NCBI RefSeq assembly: GCF_003236295.1
Contig: NZ_POTW01000011.1
Coordinates: 1-64,000, forward strand
Origin: Jiangella anatolica
Lineage (GTDB): Bacteria; Actinomycetota; Actinomycetes; Jiangellales; Jiangellaceae
DNA length: 64,000 bases
Direction: 5' to 3'
Within the stretch, counting starts at the first letter, position 1. Each line of letters opens with the position of its first letter. A program made the position numbers and the translations under genes. Shown one piece after another: positions 17,324 through 27,411 of this stretch. The notes under the pieces were generated by a model. It made no database searches, was not told where the DNA came from, and saw only the letters and a program-made list of their open reading frames with translations.

Positions 17324-18223
17324 TCAGGGATTCCCCCGAGCTTTCGCACCCTCCCCGAGAGGGAGACGGACGTTGCGGGCGACGGCGGCGCGGGCAGCCA
17401 GGTCGGCGTCGGGCGGGTAGCCGACGGCCTCCAGCGTCAGGCCGTGCGGCGGGATGACGACGACGCCCGGGTCGCGCACGCCCGACGCGAGCACCGTCGC
17501 GGGCCAGTCGGCCGGGCGGCGGCCGTCGCCGACGAGGAGCAGGGCGCCGATCATCGCGCGCACCTGGTTGTGGCAGAACGCGTCCGCCTCGACCGTCGCG
17601 ACGGCGAGACCCTCGGCCGAGCGCGACCACGTCAGCACCCGCAGCTCGCGGATCGTCGTCGCGCCCTCGCGGGGACGGCAGTAGGCGGCGAAGTCGTGCT
17701 CGCCGAGCAGCCCGGCGGCCGCGACGTTCATCGCGTCGACGTCGAGCGGGCGGTCGTGCCAGAGGACGAACGAGCGCAGCAGCGGGTCGGCGCCGTACGC
17801 GGTGTCGGCGACGCGGTAGCGGTAGCGGCGCCAGACGGCGGAGAAGCGGGCGTCGAAGCCGGGCGGCGCCGGCGCGACGCCGTGCACGCGGACGTCGTCG
17901 GGCAGCACCCCGGCCAGCCGGCGCAGCAGCGCGACCGCCGGCGGCCGGTCCGAGCGGCCGGGCGCCGCCGCCCACGCCGCCCCGGGGACGTCGACGTGGC
18001 AGACCTGGCCGCGGGCGTGCACCCCGGCGTCGGTGCGGCCGGCGACGGTGAGCCGCGGCGGGTCGATCCGCAGCACCCGGCCCAGCGCCTCCTCCAGGAT
18101 GCCCTGGACGGTGCGCCGCCCGGGCTGCGCGGCCCAGCCGGAGAACGCCGTCCCGTCGTAGGCCAGGTCGAGCCGGACACGCAGCAGCCCGTCGATCCCA
18201 GCGGTGGGATCGGCGGGCTGCAT
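17324..18223 (-). CDS. truA: tRNA pseudouridine(38-40) synthase TruA
   Basis: Enzyme of 299 residues that changes uridine to pseudouridine at positions 38-40 in the anticodon stem-loop of many tRNAs. The N-terminal motif [15 protein letters not shown] and the catalytic Asp65 in [11 protein letters not shown] are intact, followed by [14 protein letters not shown] and [17 protein letters not shown]. The C-terminus is about 25 residues longer than a minimal TruA. It starts 23 nt after rplQ, the usual place in actinomycetes. A perfect 7-bp inverted repeat (18194-18211) lies in its first codons. Confidence 0.95.
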   Translation of the reverse strand: MQPADPTAGIDGLLRVRLDLAYDGTAFSGWAAQPGRRTVQGILEEALGRVLRIDPPRLTVAGRTDAGVHARGQVCHVDVPGAAWAAAPGRSDRPPAVALLRRLAGVLPDDVRVHGVAPAPPGFDARFSAVWRRYRYRVADTAYGADPLLRSFVLWHDRPLDVDAMNVAAAGLLGEHDFAAYCRPREGATTIRELRVLTWSRSAEGLAVATVEADAFCHNQVRAMIGALLLVGDGRRPADWPATVLASGVRDPGVVVIPPHGLTLEAVGYPPDADLAARAAVARNVRLPLGEGAKARGNP

Positions 18224-18246
18224 GACGGTGCTGCGGTGCGCGGAGG

Positions 18247-18870
18247 TCAGGCCTTGTCGGCCGTGCCCTCGTCGTCGCCGTCGGCCTCGGCCTCGGCCGA
18301 AGCCTCGGCGTCGGCCGGAGCCTCAGCGTCAGCCGCGGCCTCCTCGGAGCCCGTGGCCTCGTCGACCGCGGCCTCGGCCTCGGTGGTCTCGACCTTGGTC
18401 TCGTCGGCCGGGACGTCGGTGACCTCGGCGGTCGTCGCCGCGGCGGCGGCCGGAGCCGCCGTCTGCGCCGCGCGCCGGGTGGCGGACGTCGCCTCGGTCA
18501 CGACCTGCTCGGCCAGCGGCTCGACCAGCTCGATGACCGCCATCGGAGCGTTGTCACCCTTCCGCGGACCGATCTTCACGATCCGGGTGTAGCCGCCGTT
18601 GCGGTTCTCGTAGCGCGGGCCGATCTCAGCGAACAGCACGTGCACGACGTCCTTGTCGCGGATCGTGCTGAGCACCTGGCGCCGCGCGTGCAGGTCGCCG
18701 CGCTTGGCCTTGGAGATCAGCCGCTCGGCGACCGGACGCAGCCGGCGGGCCTTGGCCTCGGTGGTGGTGATGCGACCGTGCTCGAACAGCGCGGTCGCCA
18801 GGTTGGCGAGGATCGCGCGCTGGTGAGCCGGCGAGCCTCCCAGGCGAGCACCCTTGGTTGGGGTGGGCAT
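18247..18870 (-). CDS. rplQ: 50S ribosomal protein L17 with long acidic C-terminal tail
   Basis: L17, which sits near the exit of the peptide tunnel. Residues 1-120 are the normal L17 core ([48 protein letters not shown]). Residues 125-207 form a low-complexity tail rich in Ala, Glu, Thr and Asp that roughly adds 70 percent to the usual length. Similar but variable tails occur on L17 in other actinomycetes; the role is unknown. The gene lies 46 nt after rpoA and 23 nt before truA. Confidence 0.97.
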   Translation of the reverse strand: MPTPTKGARLGGSPAHQRAILANLATALFEHGRITTTEAKARRLRPVAERLISKAKRGDLHARRQVLSTIRDKDVVHVLFAEIGPRYENRNGGYTRIVKIGPRKGDNAPMAVIELVEPLAEQVVTEATSATRRAAQTAAPAAAAATTAEVTDVPADETKVETTEAEAAVDEATGSEEAAADAEAPADAEASAEAEADGDDEGTADKA

Positions 18871-18916
18871 GGTGATCTACTCCTGTGTGGTGGCGACCGC
18901 TACCGGCCGCGCTCGG

Positions 18917-19930
18917 TCAGTACTGCTCGTCTTCGGCGTAGGACTGGTCGTCGTCGGCGTAGCTGTCGACGGCCGCGGCCGGGTCGAAGCCGGGCGCGCT
19001 GTCCTTGAGGCCGAGGCCCATCGTGGCCAGCTTCGCCTTGACCTCGTCGATCGACTTCTGGCCGAAGTTGCGGATGTCGAGGAGGTCGGCCTCGCTGCGG
19101 GAGACGAGCTCACCCACGGAGTGGATGCCCTCACGCTTGAGGCAGTTGTACGAACGGACGGTCAGCTGCAGGTCCTCGATCGGCAGCGCGAGGTCCGCGG
19201 CCAGCTGGGCGTCGACCGGCGACGGGCCGATCTCGATGCCCTCGGCCTCGATGTTGAGCTCGCGGGCCAGGCCGAACAGCTCGACCAGCGTGCTACCGGC
19301 CGACGCGAGCGCGTCCCGCGGCCGGATCGACTGCTTGGTCTCGACGTCGACGATGAGCCGGTCGAAGTCGGTGCGGCCCTCGACGCGGGTCGCCTCGACC
19401 TTGTAGGTGACCTTCAGCACCGGCGAGTAGATGGAGTCGACCGGGATGCGGCCGATCTCGGCGTCGGCGCGCTTGTTCTGCACGGCCGACACGTAGCCGC
19501 GGCCGCGCTCGACCGTCAGCTCCATCTCCAGCTTGCCCTTGCCGTTCAGCGTGGCGATGTGCAGGTCCGGGTTGTGCACCTCGACACCGGCCGGCGGCGC
19601 GATGTCGGCGGCGGTGACGGCGCCCGGGCCCTGCTTGCGCAGGTACATCACGACCGGCTCGTCGTGCTCGGAGGAGACGACGAGGCCCTTCAGGTTCAGG
19701 ATGACGTCGGTGACGTCCTCCTTCACCCCGGGGATGGTGGTGAACTCGTGCAGCACACCGTCGATGCGGATCGACGTGATGGCCGCGCCGGGGATGGACG
19801 AGAGCAGGGTCCGGCGCAGCGAGTTGCCGAGCGTGTAGCCGAAGCCCGGCTCCAGCGGCTCGATGGTGAACCGGGCGCGGTAATCGTTCAGCGACTCTTC
19901 GCTGAGACTGGGACGCTGGGTGATGAGCAC
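18917..19930 (-). CDS. rpoA: RNA polymerase alpha subunit
   Basis: Alpha subunit of 337 residues; its N-terminal domain (about 1-230) dimerises and nucleates assembly of beta and beta-prime, and its C-terminal domain (about 250-315, with [21 protein letters not shown] and [12 protein letters not shown]) binds UP-elements and activators. The tail [15 protein letters not shown] is acidic, as in other actinomycetes. GTG start with GAGAGGAAG 6 nt upstream. A strong hairpin lies between rpsD and this gene, so its level may be set apart from the ribosomal genes. Confidence 0.98.
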   Translation of the reverse strand: MLITQRPSLSEESLNDYRARFTIEPLEPGFGYTLGNSLRRTLLSSIPGAAITSIRIDGVLHEFTTIPGVKEDVTDVILNLKGLVVSSEHDEPVVMYLRKQGPGAVTAADIAPPAGVEVHNPDLHIATLNGKGKLEMELTVERGRGYVSAVQNKRADAEIGRIPVDSIYSPVLKVTYKVEATRVEGRTDFDRLIVDVETKQSIRPRDALASAGSTLVELFGLARELNIEAEGIEIGPSPVDAQLAADLALPIEDLQLTVRSYNCLKREGIHSVGELVSRSEADLLDIRNFGQKSIDEVKAKLATMGLGLKDSAPGFDPAAAVDSYADDDQSYAEDEQY

Positions 19931-19981
19931 TTCTGACTTCCTCTCCGCGACGCCCGCTATATGACGGTCGCGATCAGGGCG

Positions 19982-20008
19982 CCGTGGCCGGCCGGATGCC
20001 GGCCACGG
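19982..20008 (-). promoter_or_regulatory. Hairpin between rpsD and rpoA
   Basis: Perfect 11-bp inverted repeat (19982-19992 with 19998-20008) with a 5-nt loop, 12 nt after the rpsD stop and about 50 nt before the rpoA start. It is as stable as the terminators elsewhere in this window but lies inside an operon. It could be a partial terminator, an RNA-processing site or a control site. No T-run follows. Confidence 0.6.
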
Positions 20009-20020
20009 CGATGGTGCGGA

Positions 20021-20626
20021 CTACTTCGAGTAGAACTCGACGATGAGCTGCTCCTGCACCGGCGTGTCGATCTGCTGCCGGGACGGGAGCTGGTGGACCA
20101 GCACGCGCAGCTGGTTCGGGATCACCTCGAGCCACGCGGGGACCGGACGGTCGCCGTGGGTCTCGCGGGCGATGATGAACGGCGTCGTCTCACGGGACTT
20201 CTCCCGCACGTCGATGACGTCGTGCAGCGCCACCTGGTAGGACGGCACGTTCACCTTGCGGCCGTTGACCGTGAAGTGGCCGTGGACGACCAGCTGACGG
20301 GCGTGGCGGCGGGTGCGAGCCAGGCCCGACCGGTAGATGACGTTGTCCAGGCGCGACTCCAGCAGCTGCAGGAGGACGTCACCGGTGCGACCCTGGCGAC
20401 GGTTGGCCTCCTCGTAGTAGCGGCGGAACTGCTTCTCCAGGACGCCGTAGGTGTAGCGCGCCTTCTGCTTCTCGTGCAGCTGGAGGCGGTACTCGCTCTC
20501 CTTCTGCCGGCCGCGGCCGTGCTGGCCGGGCGGGTAAGGACGGCGCTCGTACGCCTTGTCCTCACCGATCAGGTCGACGCCGAGGCGACGCGACTTCTTC
20601 GTGAGTGGGCCGGTGTAACGGGCCAT
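20021..20626 (-). CDS. rpsD: 30S ribosomal protein S4
   Basis: S4, a primary 16S rRNA binder that starts 30S assembly and in many bacteria represses its own operon. 201 residues: RYTGPLTKKSRRLGVDL at the start, RPYPPGQHGRGRQKESEY, then the S4 RNA-binding fold (RLDNVIYRSGLARTRRHARQLVVHGHFTVNG). It lacks the N-terminal CxxC zinc motif, so it is the zinc-free form. It lies 32 nt after rpsK. Confidence 0.97.
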   Translation of the reverse strand: MARYTGPLTKKSRRLGVDLIGEDKAYERRPYPPGQHGRGRQKESEYRLQLHEKQKARYTYGVLEKQFRRYYEEANRRQGRTGDVLLQLLESRLDNVIYRSGLARTRRHARQLVVHGHFTVNGRKVNVPSYQVALHDVIDVREKSRETTPFIIARETHGDRPVPAWLEVIPNQLRVLVHQLPSRQQIDTPVQEQLIVEFYSK

Positions 20627-20658
20627 GGTGGATCAGTTCTCCTCGAGGTCTCGGCGGG

Positions 20659-21057
20659 TCAGACGCGGCGGCGCTTCGGCGGACGGCAGCCGTTGTGCGC
20701 CTGCGGGGTCACGTCCGAAATCGAACCGACCTCGAGGCCGACGGCCTGCAGCGAGCGAATCGCGGTCTCCCGGCCCGAGCCCGGGCCCTTGACGAACACG
20801 TCGACCTTGCGCATGCCGTGCTCCTGGGCACGGCGGGCGGCCGCCTCGGCGGCCATCTGCGCGGCGAACGGCGTCGACTTACGCGAGCCCTTGAAGCCGA
20901 CCTGGCCGGCGCTGGCCCACGCGATCACGTTGCCCTGGGGGTCGGTGATCGAGACGATCGTGTTGTTGAACGTGCTCTTGATGTGCGCGACACCATGAGC
21001 GACGTTCTTCTTCTCCTTGCGGCGCACCTTGGTCTGGCGGCCCTTGGCGGGTGGCAT
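20659..21057 (-). CDS. rpsK: 30S ribosomal protein S11
   Basis: S11 of the 30S platform, contacting mRNA in the E site. 132 residues, normal length. Basic N-terminal extension ([16 protein letters not shown]), then [32 protein letters not shown] and the C-terminal RPPKRRRV. Second gene of the rpsM-rpsK-rpsD-rpoA block; 80 nt after rpsM. Confidence 0.97.
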   Translation of the reverse strand: MPPAKGRQTKVRRKEKKNVAHGVAHIKSTFNNTIVSITDPQGNVIAWASAGQVGFKGSRKSTPFAAQMAAEAAARRAQEHGMRKVDVFVKGPGSGRETAIRSLQAVGLEVGSISDVTPQAHNGCRPPKRRRV

Positions 21058-21137
21058 GTGTGCGGTACTCCTGTCCGAAAGCTTCTGAGGTCAGCGGTTG
21101 GCTGCTCGCGACGGCGACGATGGCGCCGTCGCGGCAC

Positions 21138-21515
21138 TCACTTGCCGGCCTTCTTCTTGCCGGCGACGGTCTTCTTCCGACCCTTGCGGGTACGGGCATT
21201 CGTGTGAGTGCGCTGACCACGGACGGGGAGCCCGCGGCGGTGCCGGATGCCCTGATAGCTACCGATCTCGATCTTGCGGCGGATGTCGCTCTGCACCTCG
21301 CGGCGCAGGTCGCCCTCGATCTGGTAGTTGGCCTCGATCCAGTCGCGGAGCTTGACCAGCTCCTCGTCGCCGAGGTCCTTGACGCGGATGTCCGGGCTCA
21401 CGCCCGTCTCCTTCAGCGTCTCCAGCGCTCGGGTGCGGCCGATGCCGAAGATGTAGGTGAGAGCTACCTCCAGGCGCTTGTCGCGCGGGAGGTCGACGCC
21501 AACGAGGCGTGCCAT
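21138..21515 (-). CDS. rpsM: 30S ribosomal protein S13
   Basis: S13 of the 30S head, which forms the bridge to the 50S subunit and touches P-site tRNA through its tail. 125 residues: [30 protein letters not shown], then [19 protein letters not shown] and a Lys-rich end. The 169-nt gap before it (21516-21684) has GC-rich inverted repeats but no convincing promoter. Confidence 0.97.
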   Translation of the reverse strand: MARLVGVDLPRDKRLEVALTYIFGIGRTRALETLKETGVSPDIRVKDLGDEELVKLRDWIEANYQIEGDLRREVQSDIRRKIEIGSYQGIRHRRGLPVRGQRTHTNARTRKGRKKTVAGKKKAGK

Positions 21516-21684
21516 GCGGTGTTCCTCACTTCGTTTCGCGGAGGTGTCTGACGCACCGCGTCCCGGCGGTTCGTTCCGCCGAGCCCCGGCCTCCGCCCGG
21601 GGGTGGTCCCTGTCGCTTATAGGCAGGGGTGCAGGTGCGTTGTCCTGGGTATTCAGTTGTGTCCGGGCGAGCGGTGCCCGGTGA

Positions 21685-21798
21685 TCAGCCCTGACGCTGC
21701 TTGTGACGCAGGTTCTCGCAGATCACCATGACCCGGCCGTGACGGCGGATCACCTTGCACTTGTCGCAGATCGGCTTGACGCTCGGCTTGACCTTCAT
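21685..21798 (-). CDS. rpmJ: 50S ribosomal protein L36, zinc-binding type
   Basis: L36, the smallest 50S protein, 37 residues. It keeps the zinc ligands: CDKC, then CENLRH (Cys11, Cys14, Cys27, His32). A zinc-free paralogue used under zinc starvation is common in actinomycetes, but none is in this window. It lies between infA and rpsM, the usual order. Confidence 0.97.
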   Translation of the reverse strand: MKVKPSVKPICDKCKVIRRHGRVMVICENLRHKQRQG

Positions 21799-21865
21799 CG
21801 GGGACTCTTTCGTTGACGTGTGCCGAGAGTTCGGAACAGGCCGAAGCCGCCGGCAGAGGTCGTGG

Positions 21866-22087
21866 TTACTTGTAGCGGTAGACGATGCGACCGCGGGTCA
21901 AGTCGTACGGGCTGAGCTCCACCACCACGCGGTCCTCGGGGAGGATCCGGATGTAGTGCTGGCGCATCTTGCCAGAAATGTGGGCGAGCACCTTGTGACC
22001 GTTGGAGAGCTCCACCCTGAACATGGCGTTCGGGAGAGCCTCGGTCACGGTGCCCTCGATCTCGATGACCCCGTCCTTCTTGGGCAT
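21866..22087 (-). CDS. infA: Translation initiation factor IF-1
   Basis: IF-1, a single OB-fold protein that binds the ribosomal A site and helps IF-2 and IF-3 select the initiator tRNA. 73 residues beginning [14 protein letters not shown]; the motif [10 protein letters not shown] and RGRIVYRYK end are typical. The start at 22087 is set by homology; an upstream in-frame extension is not conserved. A promoter-like site lies about 170 nt upstream. Confidence 0.97.
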   Translation of the reverse strand: MPKKDGVIEIEGTVTEALPNAMFRVELSNGHKVLAHISGKMRQHYIRILPEDRVVVELSPYDLTRGRIVYRYK

Positions 22088-22253
22088 GTCCTCCGCACTT
22101 CTTCGTCGTCGTCTTCCAGCTCGGCACACCACACCGCTGGGAGTCCTGGGAGGGACGAGCGGCGAGCTGTCACGTGCGCCCTTGTCCTTGATCGAGACGA
22201 CCGCGGACCAGCCGCAGGGCACAACGAAACAGGCCACAGTGGGCCGACCAGAA

Positions 22254-22284
22254 ATTGTACGGCACCGGGCCTATCAGAGGCCAA
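22254..22284 (-). promoter_or_regulatory. Candidate infA promoter
   Basis: On the minus strand TTGGCC (22279-22284), 19 nt, TACAAT (22254-22259). The -35 lies in CGATTGGCCTC, an 11-mer also present at the rpsJ promoter. Transcription would start near 22247, giving a leader of about 160 nt before infA. The spacer is one longer than ideal. Confidence 0.6.
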
Positions 22285-22311
22285 TCGTGTGCCGCAAGGC
22301 GACCCGCGAGG

Positions 22312-22773
22312 TCAGCGTGACGCGCGTGTCTCGCCGGCCCGGTAGGCCAGCTCGAGGCCGCCGAGCATGACGCCCCAGGGCCCGGCCACCCAGATCGGCC
22401 AGAAGTACGGCGCGTCGACGCCGCCGCCGATGAGCACCAGCAGCCACACCATGAGGTTGATGGCCACGACGATGCCGTAGAACCACCATGCGCCGGTCAG
22501 CAGACGGCGTGCGACGCGGCGTCCGGTCCGCTTGGCTGCGGGGCGCGGCGCGGACAGCGGGCGCGGGATCAGCCCGGCCGGCTGGCGGCGCACCGGCAGG
22601 TCCGCGATGACCCGGTCCAGGTCCTGATAGGTCTTGGCGGAGTAGGTCGTCTCGACCCGGATGAGCAGCTCGTCCTGGCTCAGCCGGCCCTCCCCGTGCG
22701 CGTCGCGCAGGATCTCGGCCACGCGATCGCGGTCTGCGTCGCTGGCGCGCATCTCGAACCGCTCGGCTCCCAT
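22312..22773 (-). CDS. DUF1707 and 2TM-domain membrane protein
   Basis: Protein of 153 residues. Residues 8-62 match the SHOCT-like DUF1707 domain (RASDADRDRVAEIL, EGRLSQDEL, IADLP), which is found almost only in actinomycetes. After a basic linker come two helices (about 92-113 and 124-143) of the 2TM type with WP and WG motifs. It interrupts the usual map-infA neighbourhood; it lies 80 nt after map on the same strand. Function unknown; DUF1707 proteins are often membrane-linked regulators or transporters' partners. Confidence 0.85.
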   Translation of the reverse strand: MGAERFEMRASDADRDRVAEILRDAHGEGRLSQDELLIRVETTYSAKTYQDLDRVIADLPVRRQPAGLIPRPLSAPRPAAKRTGRRVARRLLTGAWWFYGIVVAINLMVWLLVLIGGGVDAPYFWPIWVAGPWGVMLGGLELAYRAGETRASR

Positions 22774-22853
22774 GCGCTCCAGTATCCGCCGCCCCGCCGG
22801 GTCCGCCTATCGGGGTAACCCCCCAGTTCGACCCCGGGCCGTCCCCCGGTGCG

Positions 22854-23627
22854 TCAGCCGCGGTGGGCGGCGGCGGCCGGAACACCCAGCGCCGTCAGCC
22901 GCTCGGCGCCGCCGTCGAGGGCGGTGAGGACCCAGGGGCCGTCCGGGGTGACGGCGATGCTGTGCTCGAAGTGCGCGGCCCACGAGCCGTCGTCGGTCTT
23001 GACGGTCCACTCGTCGTCGAGGACATGCGTCTCGGGGCCGCCCATGGTGATCATCGGCTCGACGGCGAGGCAGAGGCCGGGCACCAGCTTCGGGCCGCGC
23101 TGACGGGTGCGGTAGTTCATCACGTGCGGGTCCATGTGCATGGCCGTGCCGATGCCGTGGCCGCCGTACTCCTCGACGATCCCGTAGTCGCCGCGCGACT
23201 CGATGGTCTGCTCGATCGCGGTGCCGATGTCGCGCACCCGGCGCCCGGCCGTCATGGCGGCGATGCCGGACCACAGCGCGTCCTCGCAGTCGTCGAGCAG
23301 CCTCGCGACCGGCTCCGGCACCGGGCCGACCGGGACGGTGACGGCGGCGTCGCCGTGCCAGCCGTCGAGGACGGCGCCGAAGTCGAGCGAGACGATGTCG
23401 CCCTCGTCGAACGGCGTGGCGTCGGGGATCCCGTGGACGACGACGTCGTTGACGGAGACGCAGACGGTGGCCGGGAAGCCGCCGTAGCCGAGGAAGTTCG
23501 ACGTGGCGCCGCGGGCGGCCAGCTCGCGGCGGGCGATCGCGTCGAGGTCCTGCGGGGTGGCGCCGGGCACGATGGCGGCGCGCATCACCTCGTGGATCTC
23601 GGCGACGACCAGCCCGGCCGCGCGCAT
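22854..23627 (-). CDS. map: Type I methionine aminopeptidase
   Basis: Removes the initiator Met from new proteins. From the first ATG the protein has 257 residues; metal ligands Asp82, Asp93 (LDFGAVLDGWHGD), His157 (GGHGIG), Glu190 (VEPMIT) and Glu221 (FEHSI) are intact. The true start is uncertain. Homologues begin about 11 residues earlier with an IEIK-PEQ stretch, and here the codons before the ATG do encode IEIKSPEQLAG, but no ATG, GTG or TTG precedes them. An ATC at 23660 has GGGAG 5 nt upstream, and a CTG at 23681 overlaps the adk stop. It follows secY and adk as in most actinomycetes. Confidence 0.92.
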   Translation of the reverse strand: MRAAGLVVAEIHEVMRAAIVPGATPQDLDAIARRELAARGATSNFLGYGGFPATVCVSVNDVVVHGIPDATPFDEGDIVSLDFGAVLDGWHGDAAVTVPVGPVPEPVARLLDDCEDALWSGIAAMTAGRRVRDIGTAIEQTIESRGDYGIVEEYGGHGIGTAMHMDPHVMNYRTRQRGPKLVPGLCLAVEPMITMGGPETHVLDDEWTVKTDDGSWAAHFEHSIAVTPDGPWVLTALDGGAERLTALGVPAAAAHRG

Positions 23628-23677
23628 GCCGGCCAGCTGCTCCGGCGACTTGATCTCGATGGTGGCTCCCGCGGGGC

Positions 23678-24259
23678 TCAGTGCAGCTGCGGCGGCTGCT
23701 CGATCGCGTCGGCCACCCGCTGCTGCACCTCGTCGACGGACCCGAGTCCGTCGACCTCGAAGACCAGGCCGCGGTCGCGGTAGACGGCGATCAGCGGCGC
23801 GGTCTGCTCCAGATAGAGCTCCTGGCGGCTGCGGATGGTCTCGGGGGTGTCGTCCTCACGACCCTCCTTGAGTGCCCGCTCGTGCAGCCGCCTGACGACC
23901 TCGTCGACATCCACCTTGAGCACGATGACGTGGTCGAGCTCGTGGCCCTGCTCGGCCAGCACCTTGTCGAGGAAGTCGACCTGCGCCAGCGTGCGCGGGT
24001 AGCCGTCGAGCAGGAAGCCGTCGGCGACGTCGGGCTGAGTGAGACGGTCGCGGACCACCTCGTTGGTCAGCTCGTCCGGCACGTAGAGACCGGGACCGAT
24101 GTACGGCTGCACCCGCAGGCCCAGCTCGGTCTCGGCGGCGATGTTCGACCGGAAGATGTCGCCGGTGGAGATGGCCGGCACGGCGAACCGCTTCGCCACC
24201 AGCTCGGCCTGCGTGCCCTTGCCCGCGCCCGGCGGGCCCATGATCAACAGTCGCGTCAC
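23678..24259 (-). CDS. adk: Adenylate kinase
   Basis: Interconverts ATP plus AMP with two ADP. 193 residues; P-loop GPPGAGKGT (8-16), AMP-site STGDIFRSN, DGYPRTLAQ, and a short LID (KEGREDDTPETIRSR) without zinc cysteines, the form usual in actinomycetes. The GTG start overlaps the TGA of secY (GTGA), so expression is coupled to the translocon gene. Confidence 0.97.
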   Translation of the reverse strand: MTRLLIMGPPGAGKGTQAELVAKRFAVPAISTGDIFRSNIAAETELGLRVQPYIGPGLYVPDELTNEVVRDRLTQPDVADGFLLDGYPRTLAQVDFLDKVLAEQGHELDHVIVLKVDVDEVVRRLHERALKEGREDDTPETIRSRQELYLEQTAPLIAVYRDRGLVFEVDGLGSVDEVQQRVADAIEQPPQLH

Positions 24260-25560
24260 CGCAAGAACCCCTCGTAGTTGCGCTGCTGCAGCTGGCTCTC
24301 GATCTGCTGCACGGTCTGCAGGCCGACACCGACCATGATCAGGATGGAGGTGCCGCCGAACATGTTGTTGAACGTCTGGCCGCCATCGCTGGGGTTCAGC
24401 ACGTTGAAGGCCAGCAGTGGCAGGAGCGCCACGAGCGCCAGGTAGATGGCGCCGGCCGACGTGATGCGGTTGAGCACGTAGGCCAGGTATTCCTCGGTGG
24501 CCCGGCCGGCGCGGATGCCCGGCACGAAGCCGCCGTAGCGCTTCATGTTGTCGGAGATGTCCTTCGGGTTGAACGTGATGGACACGTAGAAGAACGCGAA
24601 CCCGACGATCAGCAGGAAGTACGCCGCGATATAGGCGGGGTGGGTGCCGCGGGTGAAGTTGTCCTGGATCCACAGCGCCCAGCTCGACGTCGCGTTGAAC
24701 TGCGCCGCCAGGAGCGGGATGTAGAGCAGCGACGAGGCGAAGATGACCGGGATGACGCCGGCCTGGTTGATCTTGAGTGGGATGTACGTGGCCGAGCCGC
24801 CGTACATCCGCCGACCGACCATCCGCTTGGCGTACTGGACCGGGATGCGCCGCTGCGCCTGCTCGACGAAGACGATGAGCGCGACGACGATGAGCGCGAC
24901 CACGACGACCAGGCCGAAGACGCCCCAGCCGCGGCTGGTCTGGATGCTCCAGAACATGCTCGGCACGCTCGCGACGATCTGGGTGAAGATCAGCAGCGAC
25001 ATGCCGTTGCCGACGCCGCGGTCGGTGATCAGCTCGCCCAGCCACATGACCAGGCCGGTGCCGGCCGTCATCACGATGATCATGATCGCGGCGGTGGTGA
25101 GCGAGTCGTCCTGCAGCACCTCCTCGGGGCAGTTCGGGAAGAACTGCCCGCGGCGGGCCAGCGTGACGATGGTGGTCGCCTGCAGCAGCGCCAGGCCGAT
25201 GGTGAGGTAGCGGGTGTACTGCGTGATCTGCGCCTGCCCGGACGCGCCTTCCTTGCGCAACGCCTCGATGCGCGGGATGACGACTGTCAGCAGTTGCAGG
25301 ATGATGCTGGCGGTGATGTACGGGATGATGCCGAGCGCGAACACCGCGAGCTGCAGCATCGCGCCGCCGGAGAACAGGTTGAGCATCCCGTAGATGCCCT
25401 CGTTGCCGGCGAGGTCCACACAGGTCCGTACCGCCGGGACGTCGACACCGGGCGTGGGCAGAACCGAGCCGACGCGGAAGATCGCGATGATGCCCAGTGT
25501 GAACAGCAACTTCTGGCGCAGGTCAGGCGTACGGAACGCCTGCGCGAACACTCTGAGCAC
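24256..25560 (-). CDS. secY: Protein translocase subunit SecY
   Basis: Central channel of the Sec translocon, 434 residues with ten membrane helices. GTG start (VLRVFAQAFR) with CAGGAGG 7 nt upstream; an in-frame start further up lacks these signals. Conserved segments include GVDVPAV in the first loop, GILNLF-like GMLNLFSGGAMLQ plug region, RGVGNGMSLLIF and the C-terminal QQRNYEGFLR. It follows rplO after 173 nt, a gap in which I see no clear promoter or terminator. Confidence 0.96.
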   Translation of the reverse strand: MLRVFAQAFRTPDLRQKLLFTLGIIAIFRVGSVLPTPGVDVPAVRTCVDLAGNEGIYGMLNLFSGGAMLQLAVFALGIIPYITASIILQLLTVVIPRIEALRKEGASGQAQITQYTRYLTIGLALLQATTIVTLARRGQFFPNCPEEVLQDDSLTTAAIMIIVMTAGTGLVMWLGELITDRGVGNGMSLLIFTQIVASVPSMFWSIQTSRGWGVFGLVVVVALIVVALIVFVEQAQRRIPVQYAKRMVGRRMYGGSATYIPLKINQAGVIPVIFASSLLYIPLLAAQFNATSSWALWIQDNFTRGTHPAYIAAYFLLIVGFAFFYVSITFNPKDISDNMKRYGGFVPGIRAGRATEEYLAYVLNRITSAGAIYLALVALLPLLAFNVLNPSDGGQTFNNMFGGTSILIMVGVGLQTVQQIESQLQQRNYEGFLR

Positions 25561-25733
25561 TTCAAGGCCTCCTGCGTGGCCGACGGCGGAGACGACCACA
25601 GGGTCGAAGCCGGCGCGGTGGTACGGACGGAACAGACGGTAACACCGCCGGGTCCGAACGACCGAAAGCGCCTGCCGCCTGGTAAGACGGCAGGACGCTC
25701 TCGAAACCGTTCGAGCTCACCGGTGCGGGACTC

Positions 25734-26183
25734 CTACACCTCGGTGACGGTGCCCCCAGCAGCGGTGATCTTCTCCTTCGCGCTGCCGGAGAACGCGTTG
25801 GCGTTCACTCGCAGCGCAACGGTGATCTCACCGGTGCCCAGAACCTTGACCGGCTGGCCGGCCCGCACAGCGCCCTTGGCCACGAGGTCGTCGACGGTGA
25901 CGTCCCCGCCCTCCGGGAAGAGGGCCGACAGCTTGTCCAGGTTCACGACCTGGAACTGAACGCGGAACGGGTTCTTGAACCCCTTCAGCTTCGGCAGCCG
26001 CATGTGCAGCGGCATCTGCCCACCCTCGAACCGGGCCGGAACCTGGTAGCGGGCCTTCGTGCCCTTGGTGCCGCGGCCCGCGGTCTTGCCCTTCGACGCC
26101 TCACCGCGACCCACACGGGTCTTCGGGGTCTTGGCGCCGGGGGCCGGCCGCAGGTGGTGCGGCTTCAGCGGCGAGTTGCTCAT
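25734..26183 (-). CDS. rplO: 50S ribosomal protein L15
   Basis: L15, a late 50S assembly protein that threads between rRNA domains. 149 residues: [30 protein letters not shown] region typical of L15, then [18 protein letters not shown] and the C-terminal fold. The ATG overlaps the stop of rpmD by 4 nt. Last ribosomal gene before secY. Confidence 0.97.
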   Translation of the reverse strand: MSNSPLKPHHLRPAPGAKTPKTRVGRGEASKGKTAGRGTKGTKARYQVPARFEGGQMPLHMRLPKLKGFKNPFRVQFQVVNLDKLSALFPEGGDVTVDDLVAKGAVRAGQPVKVLGTGEITVALRVNANAFSGSAKEKITAAGGTVTEV

Positions 26184-26364
26184 GCCTCTTCGACCTCCTC
26201 GACGGTGACCAGGTGCGCCACCGTCTTGACCATGCCCCGGATCTCAGGGCGGTCCTCCTTGACGACCTCGTGGCCGATCCGCTTCAGGCCGAGCGAGCGC
26301 AGGGTGTTGCGCTGCGACGACGTGCCGCCGATCGGGCTCTTGATCTGACGCACCTTCAGCTGGC

Positions 26365-26368
<4 letters not shown>
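26180..26368 (-). CDS. rpmD: 50S ribosomal protein L30
   Basis: L30, a small 50S protein of 62 residues: [35 protein letters not shown] and an acidic end. Both ends overlap its neighbours by 4 nt (rpsE upstream, rplO downstream), so the three are translationally coupled. Confidence 0.96.
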
Positions 26369-26985
<617 letters not shown>

Positions 26986-27024
26986 GATGTCCCTCTATCC
27001 TCTCGAGAATTTCTGTGTCGCCGG

Positions 27025-27408
27025 TCAGAGCTTCAGGCCGCCCTCGCGGGCGCCCTCCGCCACCGCGGCCACCCGGCCGTGGTACTGGTTACCGCCGCGG
27101 TCGAAGACCACGGCCTCGACGCCGGCCGCCTTGGCCCGGTCGGCGATCAGCTCGCCGACGCGGCGCGCCTTGGCGGTCTTGTCGCCGTCGAGCGAACGCA
27201 GGTCGGCCTCCATGCTGGTGGCCGAGGCCAGGGTGCGGCCGGTGGCGTCGTCGACGACCTGGACCACCATGTGCCGCAGCGACCGGGTGACGACCAGGCG
27301 CGGCCGCTCGGCCGTGCCCGTGACCTTCTTCCGGACCCGCAGGTGCCGGCGGTCGCGCGCAACTCGCTTGTCGCCCTTCTTGATGTGGCGATTGATCGCG
27401 ATGCCCAT
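27025..27408 (-). CDS. rplR: 50S ribosomal protein L18
   Basis: L18, a 5S rRNA-binding protein of the central protuberance. 127 residues: basic N-terminus ([22 protein letters not shown]), [20 protein letters not shown], and the end [26 protein letters not shown]. It lies 3 nt after rplF. Confidence 0.97.
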   Translation of the reverse strand: MGIAINRHIKKGDKRVARDRRHLRVRKKVTGTAERPRLVVTRSLRHMVVQVVDDATGRTLASATSMEADLRSLDGDKTAKARRVGELIADRAKAAGVEAVVFDRGGNQYHGRVAAVAEGAREGGLKL

Positions 27409-27411
27409 GTC

